Assembly (NCBI GenBank): GCA_009760855.2
Contig: WPIO01000174.1
Location: 1-64,000 of the forward strand
Direction: 5' to 3'
Source of the DNA: Cristatella mucedo
Lineage: Eukaryota > Bryozoa > Phylactolaemata > Cristatellidae
Length of the DNA: 64,000 bases
A program made the position numbers and the translations under genes. The notes under the pieces were generated by a model. That model saw nothing but the letters and a program-made list of their open reading frames with translations, searched no databases and was not told the origin of the DNA. Positions 1 through 15,800 of the stretch are shown piece after piece. The stretch's first letter is position 1. Each line of letters starts with the position of its first letter.

Positions 1-476
1 TCACGAGGCTGGTGATCAAACAGGCATTTAAGTATATCACCCGATTGGTGAACGAGCAGGCATGTTTGAAGAGTCCGAGGTTTACAAACGCAGATGCATG
101 TCAACAGATCACGAGGCTGGTGACCGAACATGCATTTCTGTAGATCACCAGATTGGTGACACCGAACAGGCATGACTTAAGATCACAAAGGCTTGTAAAC
201 GAGGACGCATGTCGGTAGATCCACGAGGGAGGTGACCGTATGGTCATGTCATCAGATCATGGGCCTGTCGACGACCAAGCAGGCATGTCAGCAGATCACC
301 CGATACGTGACAGAACAGGAATGTCTGAAGATCAAGAGGTTGGCAAACAAAGACCCATGTCGGCTGATCACGAAGCCCCTGAAATGTGCGGGTACCGTCG
401 TCAGATCGCGAGTCTGGTGACAAAAACACGCATGTCAGCAGATCAGCAGATTGGTGACCGAACAGGCATGTCTGCA

Positions 477-512
477 GAATACTAGATTGGCTAAGTAAGA
501 CGCATGTCGGCT
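477..512 (+). repeat. Representative stop-bearing variant unit of the array
   Basis: This 36-bp unit (GAATACTAGATTGGCTAAGT...) aligns base for base with a normal unit but reads E-Y-stop-I-G-stop-V-R-R-M-S-A in the 12-residue frame. Near-identical copies occur about forty times, for example near 1306, 2312, 3232, 3772, 4706, 7226, 8051, 12816, 16053, 19656, 24371, 27863 and 28656 (the last reads EYKIG, without the first stop). It follows DHQIGDRTGMSA and precedes DHEACER in most copies, so it is a fixed member of the higher-order unit. Confidence 0.85.
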
Positions 513-825
513 GATCACGAAGCCTGTGAACGTCCGTCCGGAATTGTCATCAGATCACGAAGCCGGTGACCAAATAGGCATTTTCGCAGATCGCCAGATT
601 GGTGACAGAACAGGAATGTCTGAAGATCACCAGATTGGTGACCGAGAAGGCATGTCTGAAGAGTTCGAGGTATAGAATTGCAGATGCATGTCGGCAGATC
701 ACGAGGCTGGTGACCAAACATGCATTTCTGAAGATCACGAGCTTGGTGACCGAAAAAGCATGTCTGAAGATCGCGAGGTTTGCAAACTAACACGCATGTC
801 GGCAGATGACGTGGCAGGTGAACTA

Positions 826-3800
826 ATGGGTCTCGGCAGATCACGAGGCTTGTGACCAAACAGGCATTTGAGTAGATCGCCAGATTGCTGACCGATCAGG
901 CATGTCTAAAGCGTCTGAGGTTAACAAACGCAGATGCATGTCGGCATATCACGAGGCTGGTGACCGAACAAGCATTTCTGTAGATCACCAGATTGGTGAC
1001 CGAACAGGCATGTCTGAAGATCACAAGGTTAGTAAACGAGGATGCATGTCGGCAGATGACGAGAAAGGTGACCGCATGGACATGTCATCGGATCACGAGG
1101 CTGTCGACGAAACAGGCATGTCAGCAGATCACCCGATTGGTGACAGAACAAGAATGTCTGAAGATCAGGAGGTTGGCAAACAAAGACCCATGTCGGCTGA
1201 TCGCGAAGCCCCTGAACGTCCGGGTATGTCGTCAGATAGCGAGTCTGGTGACAAATCACACATGTAAGCAGATCACCAAATTGGTCGCCGAAAGGGCATG
1301 TCTGCAGAATACTAGATTGGCTAAGTAAGATGCATGTCGGCTGATCACGAAGCCTGTGAACGTCCGGTCGTGTCATCAGATCACGAGGCTGGTGACAAAA
1401 CAGGCATTACAGCCGATCATCACATTGGTGACAGAACAGGAATGTCTGAAGATCAGGAGGTTGGAAAACAAAGACGCATGTCGGCTGATCGCGAAGCCCC
1501 TGAACGTCTGGGTATGTTGTCAGATCGCGAGTCTGGTGACAAATCACACATGTAACCAGATCACCAAATTGGTGACAGAACAGGCATGTCTGAAATACTA
1601 GATTGGCTAAGTAAGACGCATGTCCGCTGATCACGAAGCCTGTGAACGTCCGGGCATGTCTTCAGATCACGAGGCCAGTGACAAAACAGACATTTCCGCT
1701 GATTACCAGATTAGTGACCGAATGGGCATGTCAGCAGATCACCAGATTGCTGACCGAGCAGGTATGTGTGAAGAGTCCGAGATTCACAAACGCAGATGGA
1801 TGTCGGCAGATCACGTGGCAGGTGACTAAATGGGCATCTCGGCAGATCACGAGGCTGGCGACCAAACAGGCATTTGAGTAGATCACCAGATTGGTGAACG
1901 AGCAGGCATGTCTGAAGAGTCCGAGGTTCACAAACGCAGATGCATGTCGGCAGATCACGAGGCTGGTGACCGAACATGCATTTCTGTAGATCACCCGATT
2001 GGTGACAGAACCGGAATTTCTGAAGATCATGAGGTTGGCAAACGAGGATGCATGTCGGCAGATCACGAGGAAGGTGACCGAACGGTCATCTCATCAGATC
2101 TTGAGTCTTTCGACCAAACAGGCATGTCAGCAGATCACCCGATTGGTGACAGAACAAGAATGTCTGAAGATCAGGAGGTTGGCAAACAAAGACCCATGTC
2201 GGCTGATCGCGAAGCCCCTGAACGTCCGGGTATGTCGTCAGATAGCGAGTCTGGTGACAAATCACACATGTAAGCAGATTACCAAATTGGTCGCCGAAAG
2301 GGCATGTCTGCAGAATACTAGATTGGCTAAGTAAGACGCATGTCGGCTGATCACGAAGCCTGTGATCGTCGGGACATGTCATCAGATCACGAGGCTGGTG
2401 ACAAAACAGGTATTTCAGCAGATCACCAGATTGGTGACAGAACAGGAATGTCTGAAGATCAGGAGGTTGGCAAAAAGAGACCCATGTCGGCTGATCGCGA
2501 AGCCCCTGAATGTCGGGATACGTCGTCAGATCGCGAGTCTGGTGACAAATCACGCATGTCAGAAGATCACCAAATTGGTGATCGAACAGGCATGTCTGCA
2601 GAATAATAGATTGGCTAAGTAACACGTATGTCGGCTGATCACGAAGCCTGTGAACGTCTGGACATGTCATCAGATCACGAGGCGGGTGATCAAACAGGCA
2701 TTTCAGCAGATCACCAGATTAGTGACCGAATGGGCATGTCAGCAGATCACCAAATTGGTGACCGAGCAAGCATGTCTGAAGAGTTCGAGGTTCACAAACG
2801 CAGATGCATGTCGGCAGATCACGAGGCTGGTGACCAAACAGGCATTTAAGTAGATCACCAGATTGGTGACCGAGCAGGCATGTCTGAAGAGTCCGAGGTT
2901 TACAAACGCAGATGGATGTCGGCAGATCACAAGGCTGGTGACCAAACATGCATTTCTGTAGATCACCAGATTGGTGACCGAACAGGCATGTCTGAAGATC
3001 ACAAGGTTGGCAAACGAAGACGGATGTGGGCAGATCACGAGGGAGGTGACCGAATGGTCATGTCATCAGATCATGAGGCTGTCGACCAAACAGGAATGTC
3101 AGCAGATCACCCGATTGGTGACAGAACAGGAATGTCTGAAGATCAAGTGGTTGGCAAACAAAGACCTATGTCGGCTGATCACGAAGCCCCTGAATGTCCG
3201 GGTACGTCGTCACCGAACAGGCATGTCTGCAGAATACTAGATTGGCTAAGTAAGACGCATGTCGGCTGATCACGAAGCCTGTGAACGACCGGACTTGTCA
3301 TCAGATCACGAGGCTGGTGATCAAACAGGCATTTAAGTATATCACCCGATTGGTGAACGAACAGGCATGTTTGAAGAGTCCGAGGTTCACAAACGCAGAT
3401 GCATGTCAACAGATCACGAGGCTGGTGACCGAACATGCATTTCTGTAGATCACCAGATTGGTGACCGAACAGGCATGACTTAAGATCACAAGGCTCGTAA
3501 ACGAGGACGCATGTCGGCAGATCACGAGGGAGGTGACCGTATGGTCATGTCATCAGATCATGAGCCTGTCGACCAAGCAGGCATGTCAGCAGATCACCCG
3601 ATACGTGACAGAACAGGAATGTCTGAAGATCAAGAGGTTGGCAAACAAAGACCCATGTCGGCTGATCACGAAGCCCCTGAATGTGCGGGTACGTCGTCAG
3701 ATCGCGAGTCTGGTGACAAAACACGCATGTCAGCAGATCACCAGATTGGTGACCGAACAGGCATGTCTGCAGAATACTAGATTGGCTAAGTAAGACGCAT

Positions 3801-6800
3801 GTCGGCTGATCACGAAGCCTGTGAACGCCTGGACATGTCATCAGGTCACGAGGCTGGTGACCAAACAGGCATTCAGCAGATCACCAGATTGGTGATCGAA
3901 TGGGCATGTCAGCAGATCACCAGATTGGTGACCGAGAAGGCATGTCTGAAGAGTTCGAGGTATACAAACGCAGATGCATGTCGGCAGATCACGAGGCTGG
4001 TGATCAAACAGGCATTTAAGTATATCACCCGATTGGTGAACGAGCAGGCATGTTTGAAGAGTCCGAGGTTCACAAACGCAGATGCATGTCAACAGATCAC
4101 GAGGCTGGTGACCAAACATGCATTTCTGAAGATCACGAGCTTGGTGACCGAAAAGGCATGTCTGAAGATCGCGAGGTTTGCAAACTAACACGCATGTCGG
4201 CAGATGACGTGGCAGGTGAACTAATGGGTCTCGGCAGATCACGAGGCTTGTGACCAAACAGGCATTTGAGTAGATCGCCAGATTGCTGACCGATCAGGCA
4301 TGTCTAAAGCGTCTGAGGTTAACAAACGCAGATGCATGTCGGCATATCACGAGGCTGGTGACCGAACAAGCATTTCTGTAGATCACCAGATTGGTGACCG
4401 AACAGGCATGTCTGAAGATCACAAGGTTAGTAAACGAGGATGCATATCGGCAGATGACGAGGAAGGTGACCGGACGGTCACGTCACCACATCATGAGTTT
4501 GTCGACCAAGCAGGCATGTCTGCAGATCACCCGATTGGTGACAGAACAGGAATGTCTAAAGATCAGGAGGTTGGCTAACAACGACCCGTGTCGGCTGATC
4601 AAGAAGCCCCTGAACGTCCAAGCATGTCGTCAGATCGCGAGTCTGGTGACAAAACACGCATGTCAGCAGATCACCAGATTGGTGACCCAACAGGCATGTC
4701 TGCAGAATACTAGATTGGCTAAGTAAGATGCATGTCGGCTGATCACGAAGCCTGTGAACGTCCGGTCGTGTCATCAGACCACGAGGCTGGTGACAAAACA
4801 GGCATTACAGCCGATCATCACATTGGTGACAGAACAGGAATGTCTGAAGATCAGGAGGTTGGAAAACAAAGACGCATGTCGGCTGATCGCGAAGCCCCTG
4901 AACGTCCGGGTATGTTGTCAGATCGCGAGTCTGGTGACAAATCACACATGTAAGCAGATCACCAAATTGGTGACAGAACAGGCATGTCTGCAGAATACTA
5001 GATTGGCTAAGTATGACGCATGTCCGCTGATCACGAAGCCTGTGAACGTCCGGGCATGTCTTCAGATCACGAGGCCAGTGACAAAACAGACATTTCCGCT
5101 GATTACCAGATTAGTGACCGAATGGGCATGTCAGCAGATCACCAGATTGCTGACCGAGCAGGTATGTGTGAAGAGTCCGAGATTCACAAACGCAGATGGA
5201 TGTCGGCAGATCACGTGGCAGGTGACCAAATGGGCATCTCAGCAGATCACAAGGCTGGCGACCAAACAGGCATTTGAGTAGATCACAAGATTGGTGAACG
5301 AGCAGGCATGTCTGAAGAGTCCGAGGTTCACAAACGCAGATGCATGTCGGCAGATCACGAGGCTGTTGACCGAACATGCATTTCTGTAGATCACCCGATT
5401 GGTGACAGAACCGGAATTTCTGAAGATCATGAGGTTGGCAAACGAGGATGCATGTCGGCAGATCACGAGGAAGGTGACCGAACGGTCATCTCATCAGATC
5501 TTGAGTCTTTCGACCAAACAGGCATGTCAGCAGATTACCCGATTGGTGACAGAACAAGAATGTCTGAAGATCAGGAGGTTGGCAAACAAAGACCCATGTC
5601 GGCTGATCGCGAAGCCCCTGAACGTCCGGGTATGTCGTCAGATCGCGAGTCTGGTGACAAATCACACATGTAAGCAGATCACCAAATTGGTCGCCGAAAG
5701 GGCATGTCTGCAGAATACTAGATTGGCTAAGTAAGACGCATGTCGGCTGATCACGAAGCCTGTGATCGTCAGGGACATGTCATCAGATCACGAGGCTGGT
5801 GACAAAACAGGTATTTCAGCAGATCACCAGATTGGTGACAGAACAGGAATGTCTGAAGATCAGGAGGTTGGCAAAAAGAGACCCATGTCGGCTGATCGCG
5901 AAGCCCCTGAATGTCAGGATACGTCGTCAGATCGCGAGTCTGGTGACAAATCACGCATGTCAGCAGATCACCAAATTGGTGATCGAACAGGCATGTCTGC
6001 AGAATAATAGATTGGCTAAGTAACACGCATGTCGGCTGATCACGAAGCCTGTGAACGTCTGGACATGTCATCAGATCACGAGGCGGGTGATCAAAGAGGC
6101 ATTTCAGAAGATCACCAGATTAGTGACCGAATGGGCATGTCAGCAGATCACCAAATTGGTGACCGAGCAAGCATGTCTGAAGAGTTCGAGGTTCACAAAC
6201 GCAGATGCATGTCAGCAGATCACGAGGCTGGTGACCAAACAGGCATTTAAGTAGATCACCAGATTGGTGACCGAGCAGGCATGTCTGAAGAGTCCGAGGT
6301 TTACAAACGCAGATGGATGTCGGCAGATCACAAGGCTGGTGACCAAACATGCATTTCTGTAGATCACCAGATTGGTGACCGAACAGGCATGTCTGAAGAT
6401 CACAAGGTTGGCAAACGAAGACGGATGTGGGCAGATCACGAGGGAGGTGACCCGAATGGTCATGTCATCAGATCATGAGGCTGTCGACCAAACAGGAATG
6501 TCAGCAGATCACCCGATTGGTGACAGAACAGGAATGTCTGAAGATCAAGTGGTTGGCAAACAATGACCCATGTCGGCTGATCACGAAGCCCCTGAATGTC
6601 CGGGTACGTCGTCAGATCGCGAGTCTGGTGACAAATCACGCATGTCAGCAGATCACCAAATTGGTGACCGAACAGGCATGTCTGCAGAATACTAGATTGG
6701 CTAAGTAAGACGCATGTCGGCTGATCACGAAGCCTGTGAACGTCCGGACATGTCATCAGATCACGAGGCTGGTGATCAAACAGGCATTTAAGTATATCAC

Positions 6801-9800
6801 CCGATTGGTGAACGAACAGGCATGTTTGAAGAGTCCGAGGTTCACAAACGCAGATGCATGTCAACAGATCACGAGGCTGGTGACCGAACATGCATTTCTG
6901 TAGATCACCAGATTGGTGACCGAACAGGCATGACTTAAGATCACAAGGCTCGTAAACGAGGACGCATGTCGGCAGATCACGAGGGAGGTGACCGAATGGT
7001 CATGTCATCAGATCACGAGGCTGTCGACCAAACAGGAATGTCAGCAGATCACCCGATACGTGACAGAACAGGAATGTCTGAAGATCAAGAGGTTGGCAAA
7101 CAAAGACCCATGTCGGCTGATCACGAAGCCCCTGAATGTGCGGGTACGTCGTCAGATCGCGAGTCTGGTGACAAAACACGCATGTCGGCAGATCACCAGA
7201 TTGGTGACCGAACAGGCATGTCTGCAGAATACTAGATTGGCTAAGTAAGACGCATGTCGGCTGATCACGAAGCCTGTGAACGTCCGGACATGTCATCAGA
7301 TCACGAAGCCGGTGACCAAATAGGCATTTCAGCAGATCGCCAGATTGGTGACAGAACAGGAATGTCTGAAGATCACCAGATTGGTGACCGAGAAGGCATG
7401 TCTGAAGAGTTCGAGGAATACAAACGCAGATGCATGTCGGCAGATCACGAGGCTGGTGACCAAACATGCATTTCTGAAGATCACGAGCTTGGTGACCAAA
7501 AATGCATGTCTGAAGATCACGAGGTTTGCAAACTAACACGCATGTCGGCAGATGACGTGGCAGGTGAACCAATGGGTCTCGGCAGATCACGAGGCTTGTG
7601 ACCAAACAGGCATTTGAGTAGATCGCCAGATTGCTGACCGATCAGGCATGTCTAAAGCGTCTGAGGTTAACAAACGCAGATGCATGTCGGCATATCACGA
7701 GGCTGGTGACTGAACAAGCATTTCTGTAGATCACCAGATTGGTGACCGAACAGGCATGTCTGAAGATCACAAGGTTCGTAAACGAGGATGTATGTCGGCA
7801 GATGACGAGGAAGGTGACCGGACGGTCACGTCACCACATCATGAGTTTGTCGACCAAGCAGGCATGTCTGCAGATCACCCGATTGGTGACAGAACAGGAA
7901 TGCCTAAAGATCAGGAGGTTGGCTAACAACGACCCGTGTCGGCTGATCAAGAAGCCCCTGAACGTCCAAGCATGTCGTCAGATCGCGAGTCTGGTGACAA
8001 AACACGCATGTCAGCAGATCACCAGATTGGTGACCCAACAGGCATGTCTGCAGAATACTAGATTGGCTAAGTAAGATGCATGTCGGCTGATCACGAAGCC
8101 TGTGAACGTCCGGACATGTCATCAGATCACGAGGCTGGTGACAAAACAGGCATTACAGCCGATCATCACATTGGTGACAGAACAGGAATGTCTGAAGATC
8201 AGGAGGTTGGAAAATAAAGACGCATGTCGGCTGATCGCGAAGCCCCTGAACGTCCGGGTATGTTGTCAGATCGCGAGTCTGGTGACAAATCACACATGTA
8301 AGCAGATCACCAAATTGGTGACAGAACAGGCATGTCTGCAGAATACTAGATTGGCTAAGTAAGACGCATGTCCGCTGATCACGAAACCTGTGAAACCGGG
8401 CATGTCTTCAGATCACGAGGCCGGTGACAAAACAGGATTCCGCTGATTACCAGATTAGTGACCGAATGGGCATGTCAGCAGATCACCAGATTGCTGACCG
8501 AGCAGGTATGTCTGAAGAGTCCGAGATTCACAAACGCAGATGGATGTCGGCAGATCACGTGGCAGGTGACCAAATGGGCATCTCGGCAGATCACGAGGCT
8601 TGCGACCAAACAGGCATTTGAGTAGATCACCAGATTGGTGAACGAGCAGGCATGTCTGAAGAGTCCGAGGTTCACAAACGCAGATGCATGTCGGCAGATC
8701 ACGAGGCTGGTGACCGAACATGCATTTCTGTAGATCACCCGATTGGTGACAGAACCGGACTTTCTGAAGATCATGAGGTTGGCAAACGAGGATGCATGTC
8801 GGCAGATCACGAGGAAGGTTACCGGATGGTCATGTCATCAGATCATGAGTCTTTCGACCAAACAGGCATGTCAGCAGATCACCCGATTGTTGACAGAACA
8901 AGAATGTCTGAAGATCAGGAGGTTGGCAAACAAAGACCCATGTCGGCTGATCGCGAAGCCCCTGAACGTCCGGGTATGTCATCAGTTCGCGATTCTGGTG
9001 ACAAATCACACATGTAAGCAGATCACCAAATTGGTCACCGAAAGGGCATGTCTGCAGTATACTAGATTGGCTAAGTAAGACGCATGTCAGCAGATCACGA
9101 AGCCTGTGAACGTCGGGACATGTCATCAGATCACGAGGCTGGTGACAAAACAGGCATTTCAGCAGATCACCAGATTGTTGAGAGAACAGGAATGTCTGAA
9201 GATCAGGAGGTTGGCAAATAGAGACCCATGTCGGCTGATCGCGAAGCCCCTGAACGTCCGGGAATGTCATCAGATCACGAGTCTGGTGACAAAACACGCA
9301 TGTCAGAATATCACCAGATTGGTGACCGAGCAGTCATGTCTAAAGAGTCCGAGGTTCACAAACGCAGATGCATGTCGGCAAATAACGAGGATGCTGACCG
9401 AAGATACATTTCTGTTGATCACGAGCTTGGTGACCGAACAGGCATGTCTGAAGATCCCGATGTTTGCAAACGAGGACGCATGTCGGCAGATCACGTGGGA
9501 GGTGACCAAATGGGCATCTCGGCGGATCACGAGGCTGGTGACCAAACAGGCATTTAAGTAGATCACCAGATTGGTGACCGAGCAGGCATGTCTGAAGATT
9601 CGGAGGTTCACAAATGCAGATGCATGTCGGCAGATCACGAGGCTGGTGACCGAACATGCATTTCTGTAGTTCACCCGATTGGTGACAGAACCGGACTTTC
9701 TGAAGATCGTGAGGTTGGCAAACGAGGATGCATGTCGGCAGATCACGAGGAAGGTGACCGAACGGTCATCTCATCAGATCTTGAGTCTTTCGACCAAACA

Positions 9801-12800
9801 GGCATGTCAGCAGATCACCCGATTGGTGACAGAACAAGAATGTCTGAAGATCAGGAGGTTGGCAAACAAAGACCCATGTCGGCTGATCGCGAAGCCCCTG
9901 AACGTCCGGGTATGTCGTCAGATCGCGAGTCTGGTGACAAATCACACATGTAAGCAGATCACCAAATTGGTCGCCGAAAGGGCATGTCTGCAGAATACTA
10001 GATTGGGTAAGTAAGACGCATGTCGGCTGATTACGAAGCCTGTGAACGTCCGGACATGTCATCAGATCACGAGGCTGGTGACAAAACAGGTATTTCAGCA
10101 GATCACCAGATTGGTGACAGAACAGGAATGTCTGAAGATCAGGAGGTTGGCAAACAGAGACCCATGTCGGCTGATCGCGAAGCCCCTGAACGTCCGGGGA
10201 TGTCATCAGATCACGAGTCTGGTGACAAAACACGCATGTCAGAAGATCACCAGATTGGTGACCGAGCAGTCATGTCTGAAGAGTCCGGGGTTCACAAACT
10301 CAGATGCATGTCGGCAAATTACGAGTACATGTCATCAGATCACGAGGCTGGTGACAAAACAGGCATTTCAGCAGATCACCAGATTGGTGACAGAACAGGA
10401 TTGTCGGAAGATCAGGAGGTTGGCAAAAAGAGACCCATGTCGGCTGATCGCGAAGCCCCTGAATGTCCGGATACGTCGTCAGATCGCGAGTCTGGTGACA
10501 AATCACGCATGTCAGCAAATCACCAAATTGGTGATCGAACAGGCATGTCTGCAGAATACTAGATTGGCTAAGTAACACGCATGTCGGCTGATCACGAAGC
10601 CTGTGAACGTCTGGACATGTCATCAGATCACGAGGCGGGTGATCAAACAGGCATTTCAGCAGATCACCAGATTGGTGACCGAATAGGCATGTCAGCAGAT
10701 CACCAAATTGGTGACCGAGCAAGCATGTCTGAAGAGTTCGAGGTTCACAAACGCAGATGCATGTCGGCAGATCACGAGGCTGGTGACAAACAGGCATTTA
10801 AGTAGATCACCAGATTGGTGACCGAGCAGGCATGTCTGAAGAGTTCGAGGTTCACAAACGCAGATGGATGTCGGCAGATCACGAGGCTGGTGACCAAACA
10901 GGCATTTAAGTAGATCACCAGATTGGTGACCGAGCAGGCATGTCTGAAGATCACAAGGTTGGCAAACGAAGACGGATGTGGGCAGATCACGAGGGAGGTG
11001 ACCGAATGGTCATGTCATCAGATCATGAGGCTGTCGACCAAACAGGAATGTCAGCAGATCACCCGATTGGTGACAGAACAGGAATGTCTGAAGATCAAGT
11101 GGTTGGCAAACAAAGACCCATGTCGGCTGATCACGAAGCCCCTGAATGTCCAGGTACGTCGTCAGATCGCGATTCTGGTGACAAATCACGCATGTCAGCA
11201 GATCACCAAATTGGTGACCGAACAGGCATGTCTGCAGAATACTAGATTGGCTAAGTAAGACGCATGTCGGCTGATCACGAAGCCTGTGAACGTCCGGACA
11301 TGTCATCAGATCACGAGGCTGGTGATCAAACAGGCATTTAAGTATATCACCCGATTGGTGACCGAGCAGGCATGTCTGAAGAGTTCAAGGTTCACAAACG
11401 CAGATGGATGTCGGCAGATCACGAGGCTGGTGACCAAACAGGCATTTAAGTAGATCACCAGATTGGTGACCGAGCAGGCATGTCTGAAGATCACAAGGTT
11501 GGCAAACGAAGACGGATGTGGGCAGATCACGAGGGAGGTGACCGAATGGTCATGTCATCAGATCATGAGCCTGTCGACCAAGCAGGCATGTTAGCAGATC
11601 ACCCGATACGTGACAGAACAGGAATGTCTGAAGATCAAGAGGTTGGCAAACAAAGACCCATGTCGGCTGATCACGAAGCCCCTGAATGTGCGGGTACGTC
11701 GTCAGATCGCGAGTCTGGTGACAAAACACGCATCTCGGATGATTACCAGATTGGTGACCGAACAGGCATGTCTGCAGAATACTAGATTGGCTAAGTAAGA
11801 CGCATGTCAGCTGATCACGAAGCCTGTGAACGTCCGGACATGTCATCAGATCACGAAGCCGGTGACCAAATAGGCATTTCAGCAGATCGCCAGATTGGTG
11901 ACAGAACAGGAATGTCTAAAGATCACCAGATTGGTGACCGAGAAGGCATGTCTGAAGAGTTCGAGGTATACAAACGCAGATGCATGTCGGCAGATCACGA
12001 GGCTGGTGACCAAACATGCATTTCTGAAGATCATGAGCTTGGTGACCAAAAAGGCATGTCTGAAGATTACCAGGTTTGCAAACTAAGACGCATGTCGGCA
12101 GATCACGTGGCAGGTGAACCAATGGGTCTCGGCAGATCACGAGGCTTGTGACCAAACAGGCATTTAAGTATATCACCCGATTGGTGACCGAGCAGGCATG
12201 TCTGAAGAGTTCAAGGTTCACAAACGCAGATGGATGTCGGCAGATCACGAGGCTGGTGATCAAACAGGCATTTAAGTATATCACCCGATTGGTGACCGAG
12301 CAGGCATGTCTGAAGAGTTCAAGGTTCACAAACGCAGATGGATGTCGGCAGATCACGAGGCTGGTGACCAAACAGGCATTTAAGTAGATCGCCAGATTGG
12401 TGACCGATCAGGCATGTCTAAAGCGTCTGAGGTTAACAAACGCAGATGCATGTCGGCATATCACGAGGCTGGTGACCGAACATGCATTTCTGTAGATCAC
12501 CAGATTGGTGACCGAACAGGCATGTCTGAAGATCACAAGGTTAGTAGACGAGGATGGATGTCGGCAGATGACGAGGAAGGTGACCGGATGGTCACGTCAC
12601 CACATCATGAGTTTGTCGACTAAGCAGGCATGTCTGCAGATCACCCGATTGGTGACAGGACAGGAATGTCTAAAGATCGGGAGGTTGGCTAACAAAGACC
12701 CGTGTCGGCTGATCAAGAAGCCCCTGAACGTCCAAGCATGTCGTCAGATCGCGAGTCTGGTGACAAAACACGCATGTCAGCAGATCACCAGATTGGTGAC

Positions 12801-15800
12801 CCAACAGGCATGTCTGCAGAATACTAGATTGGCTAAGTAAGATGCATGTCGGCTGATCACGAAGCCTGTGAACGTCCGGACATGTCATCAGATCACGAGG
12901 CTGGTGACAAAACAGGCATTACAGCCGATCATCACATTGGTGACAGAACAGGAATGTCTGAAGATCAGGAGGTTGGAAAACAAAGACGCATGTCGGCTGA
13001 TCGCGAAGCCCCTGAACGTCCGGGTATGTTGTCAGATCGCGAGTCTGGTGACAAATCACACATGTAAGCAGATCACCAAATTGGTGACCGAACAGGCATG
13101 TCTGCAGAAAACTAGATTGGCTAAGTAAGACGCATGTCCGCTGATCACGAAGCCTGTGAACGTCCGGGCATGTCTTCAGATCACGAGGCCAGTGACAAAA
13201 CAGACATTTCCGCTGATTACCAGATTAGTGACCGAATGGGCATGTCAGCAGATCACCAGATTGCTGACCGAGCAGGTATGTGTGAAGAGTATGAGATTCA
13301 CAAACGCAGATGGACGTCGGCAGATCACGTGGCAGGTGACCAAATGGGCATCTCGGCAGATCACGAGGCTTGCGACCAAACAGGCATTTGAGTAGATCAC
13401 CAGATTGGTGAACGAGCAGGCATGTCTGAAGAGTCCGAGGTTCACAAACGCAGATGCATGTCGGCAGATCACGAGGCTGGTGACCGAACATGCATTTCTG
13501 TAGATCACCCGATTGGTGACGGAACCGGAATTTTTGAAGATCATGAGGTTGGCAAACGAGGATGCATGTCAGCAGATCACGAGGAAGGTTACCGGATGGT
13601 CATGTCATCAGATCATGAGTCTTTCGACCAAACAGGCATGTCAGCAGATCACCCGATTGTTGACAGAACAAGAATGTCTGAAGATCAGGAGGTTGGCAAA
13701 CAAAGACCCATGTCGGCTGATCGCGAAGCCCCTGAACGTCCGGGTATGTCGTCAGTTCGCGATTCTGTCGACAAATCACACATGTAAGCAGATCACCAAA
13801 TTGGTCACCGAAAGGGGATGTCTGCAGAATACTAGATTGGCTAAGTAAGACGCATGTCAGCTGATCACGAAGCCTGTGAACGTCGGGACATGTCATCAGA
13901 TCACGAGGCTGGTGACAAAACAGGCATTTCAGCAGATCACCAGATTTTTGAGAGAACAGGAATGTCTGAAGATCAGGAGGTTGACAAACAGAGACCCATG
14001 TCAGCTGATCGCGAAGCCCCTGAACGTCCGGGAATGTCATCAGATCACGAGTCTGGTGACAAAACACGCATGTCAGAATATCACCAGATTGGTGACCGAG
14101 CAGTCATGTCTGAAGAGTCCGAGGTTCACAAACGCAGATGCATGTCGGCAAATAACGAGGATGGTGACCGAAGATACATTTCTGTAGATCACGAGCTTGG
14201 TGACCGAACAAGCATGTCTGAAGATCCCGATGTTTGCAAACTAGGACGCATGTCGGTAGATCACGTGGGAGGTGACCAAATGGGCATCTCGGCGGATCAC
14301 GAGGCTGGTGACCAAACAGGCATTTCTGTAGATCACCAGATCGGTGACCGAACAGGCATGTCTGAAGATCACAAGGTTGGCAAACGAAGACGGAAGTAGG
14401 CAGATCACGAGGGAGGTGACCGAATGGTCATGTCATCAGATCATGAGGCTGTCGACCAAACAGGAATGTCAGCAGAATACCCGATTGGTGACAGAACAGG
14501 AATGTCTGAAGATCAAGAGGTTTGCAAACAAAGACCCATGTCGGCTTATCACGAAGCCCTGAATGTCCGGATACGTCGTCAGATCGCGAGTCTGGTGACA
14601 AATCACGCATGTCAGCAGATCACCAAATTGGTGATCGAACAGGCATAACTGCAGAATACTAGATTGGCTAAGTAACACGCATGTAGGCTGATCACGAAGC
14701 CTGTGAACGTCCGGACATGTCATCAGATAACGAGGCTGGTGATCAAACAGGCATTTCAGCAGATCACAAGATTGGTGACCGAATGGGCATGTCAGCAGAT
14801 CACCAAATTGGTGACCGAGCAGGCATGTCTGATGAGTTCGAGGTTCACAAACGCAGATGCATGTCGGCAGATCACGAGGCTGGTGACCAAACAGGCATTT
14901 AAGTAGATCACCAGATTGGTGACCGAGCAGGCATGTCTGAAGAGTTCAAGGTTCACAAACGCAGATGCATGTCGGCAGATCACGAGGCTGGTGACCAAAC
15001 ATGCATTTCTGAAGATCACGAGCTAGGTAACCGAACAGGCATGTCTGAAGATCACGAGGTTTGAAAACAAGGACGCTTGTCGGCAGATTACGTGGCAGGT
15101 GACCGAATGGGCATCTCGGCAGATCACGAGGCTGGTGACCAAACAGGCATTTGACTAGAATACTAGATTGGTGACCGAGCTGGCATGTCTGAAGAGTCCG
15201 AGGTTCACAAACGCAGATGCATGTCGGCAAATCACGAGGCTGGTGACCGAACATGCATTTCTGTTGATCACGAGCTTGGTGACCGAACAGGCGTGTCTGA
15301 AGATCACGAGGATTGCAAACGTGGACGCATGTCGGCAGATCACGTGGCAGGTGACAGACTGGGCATCTCAGCAGATCACGAGGCTTGCGACCAAAGAGGC
15401 ATTTGAGTAGATCACCAGATTGGTGAACGAGCAGGCATGTCTGAAGAGTCGGAGGTTCACAAATGCAGATGCATGTCGGCAGATCACGAGGCTGGTGACC
15501 AAACAGGCATTTAAGTAGATCACCCGATTGGTGACCGAGCAGGCATGTCTGAAGAGTTCGAGGTTTACAAACGCAGATGGATGTCGGCAGATCACGAGGC
15601 TGGTGACCAAACAGGCATTTAAGTAGATCACCAGATTGGTGACCGAGCAGGCATGTCTGAAGAGTCCGAGGTTTACAAACGCAGATGGATGTCGGCAGAT
15701 CACAAGGCTGGTGACCAAACATGCATTTCTGTAGATCACCAGATTGGTGACCGAACAGGCATGTCTGAAGATCACAAGGTTGGCAAACGAAGACGGATGT

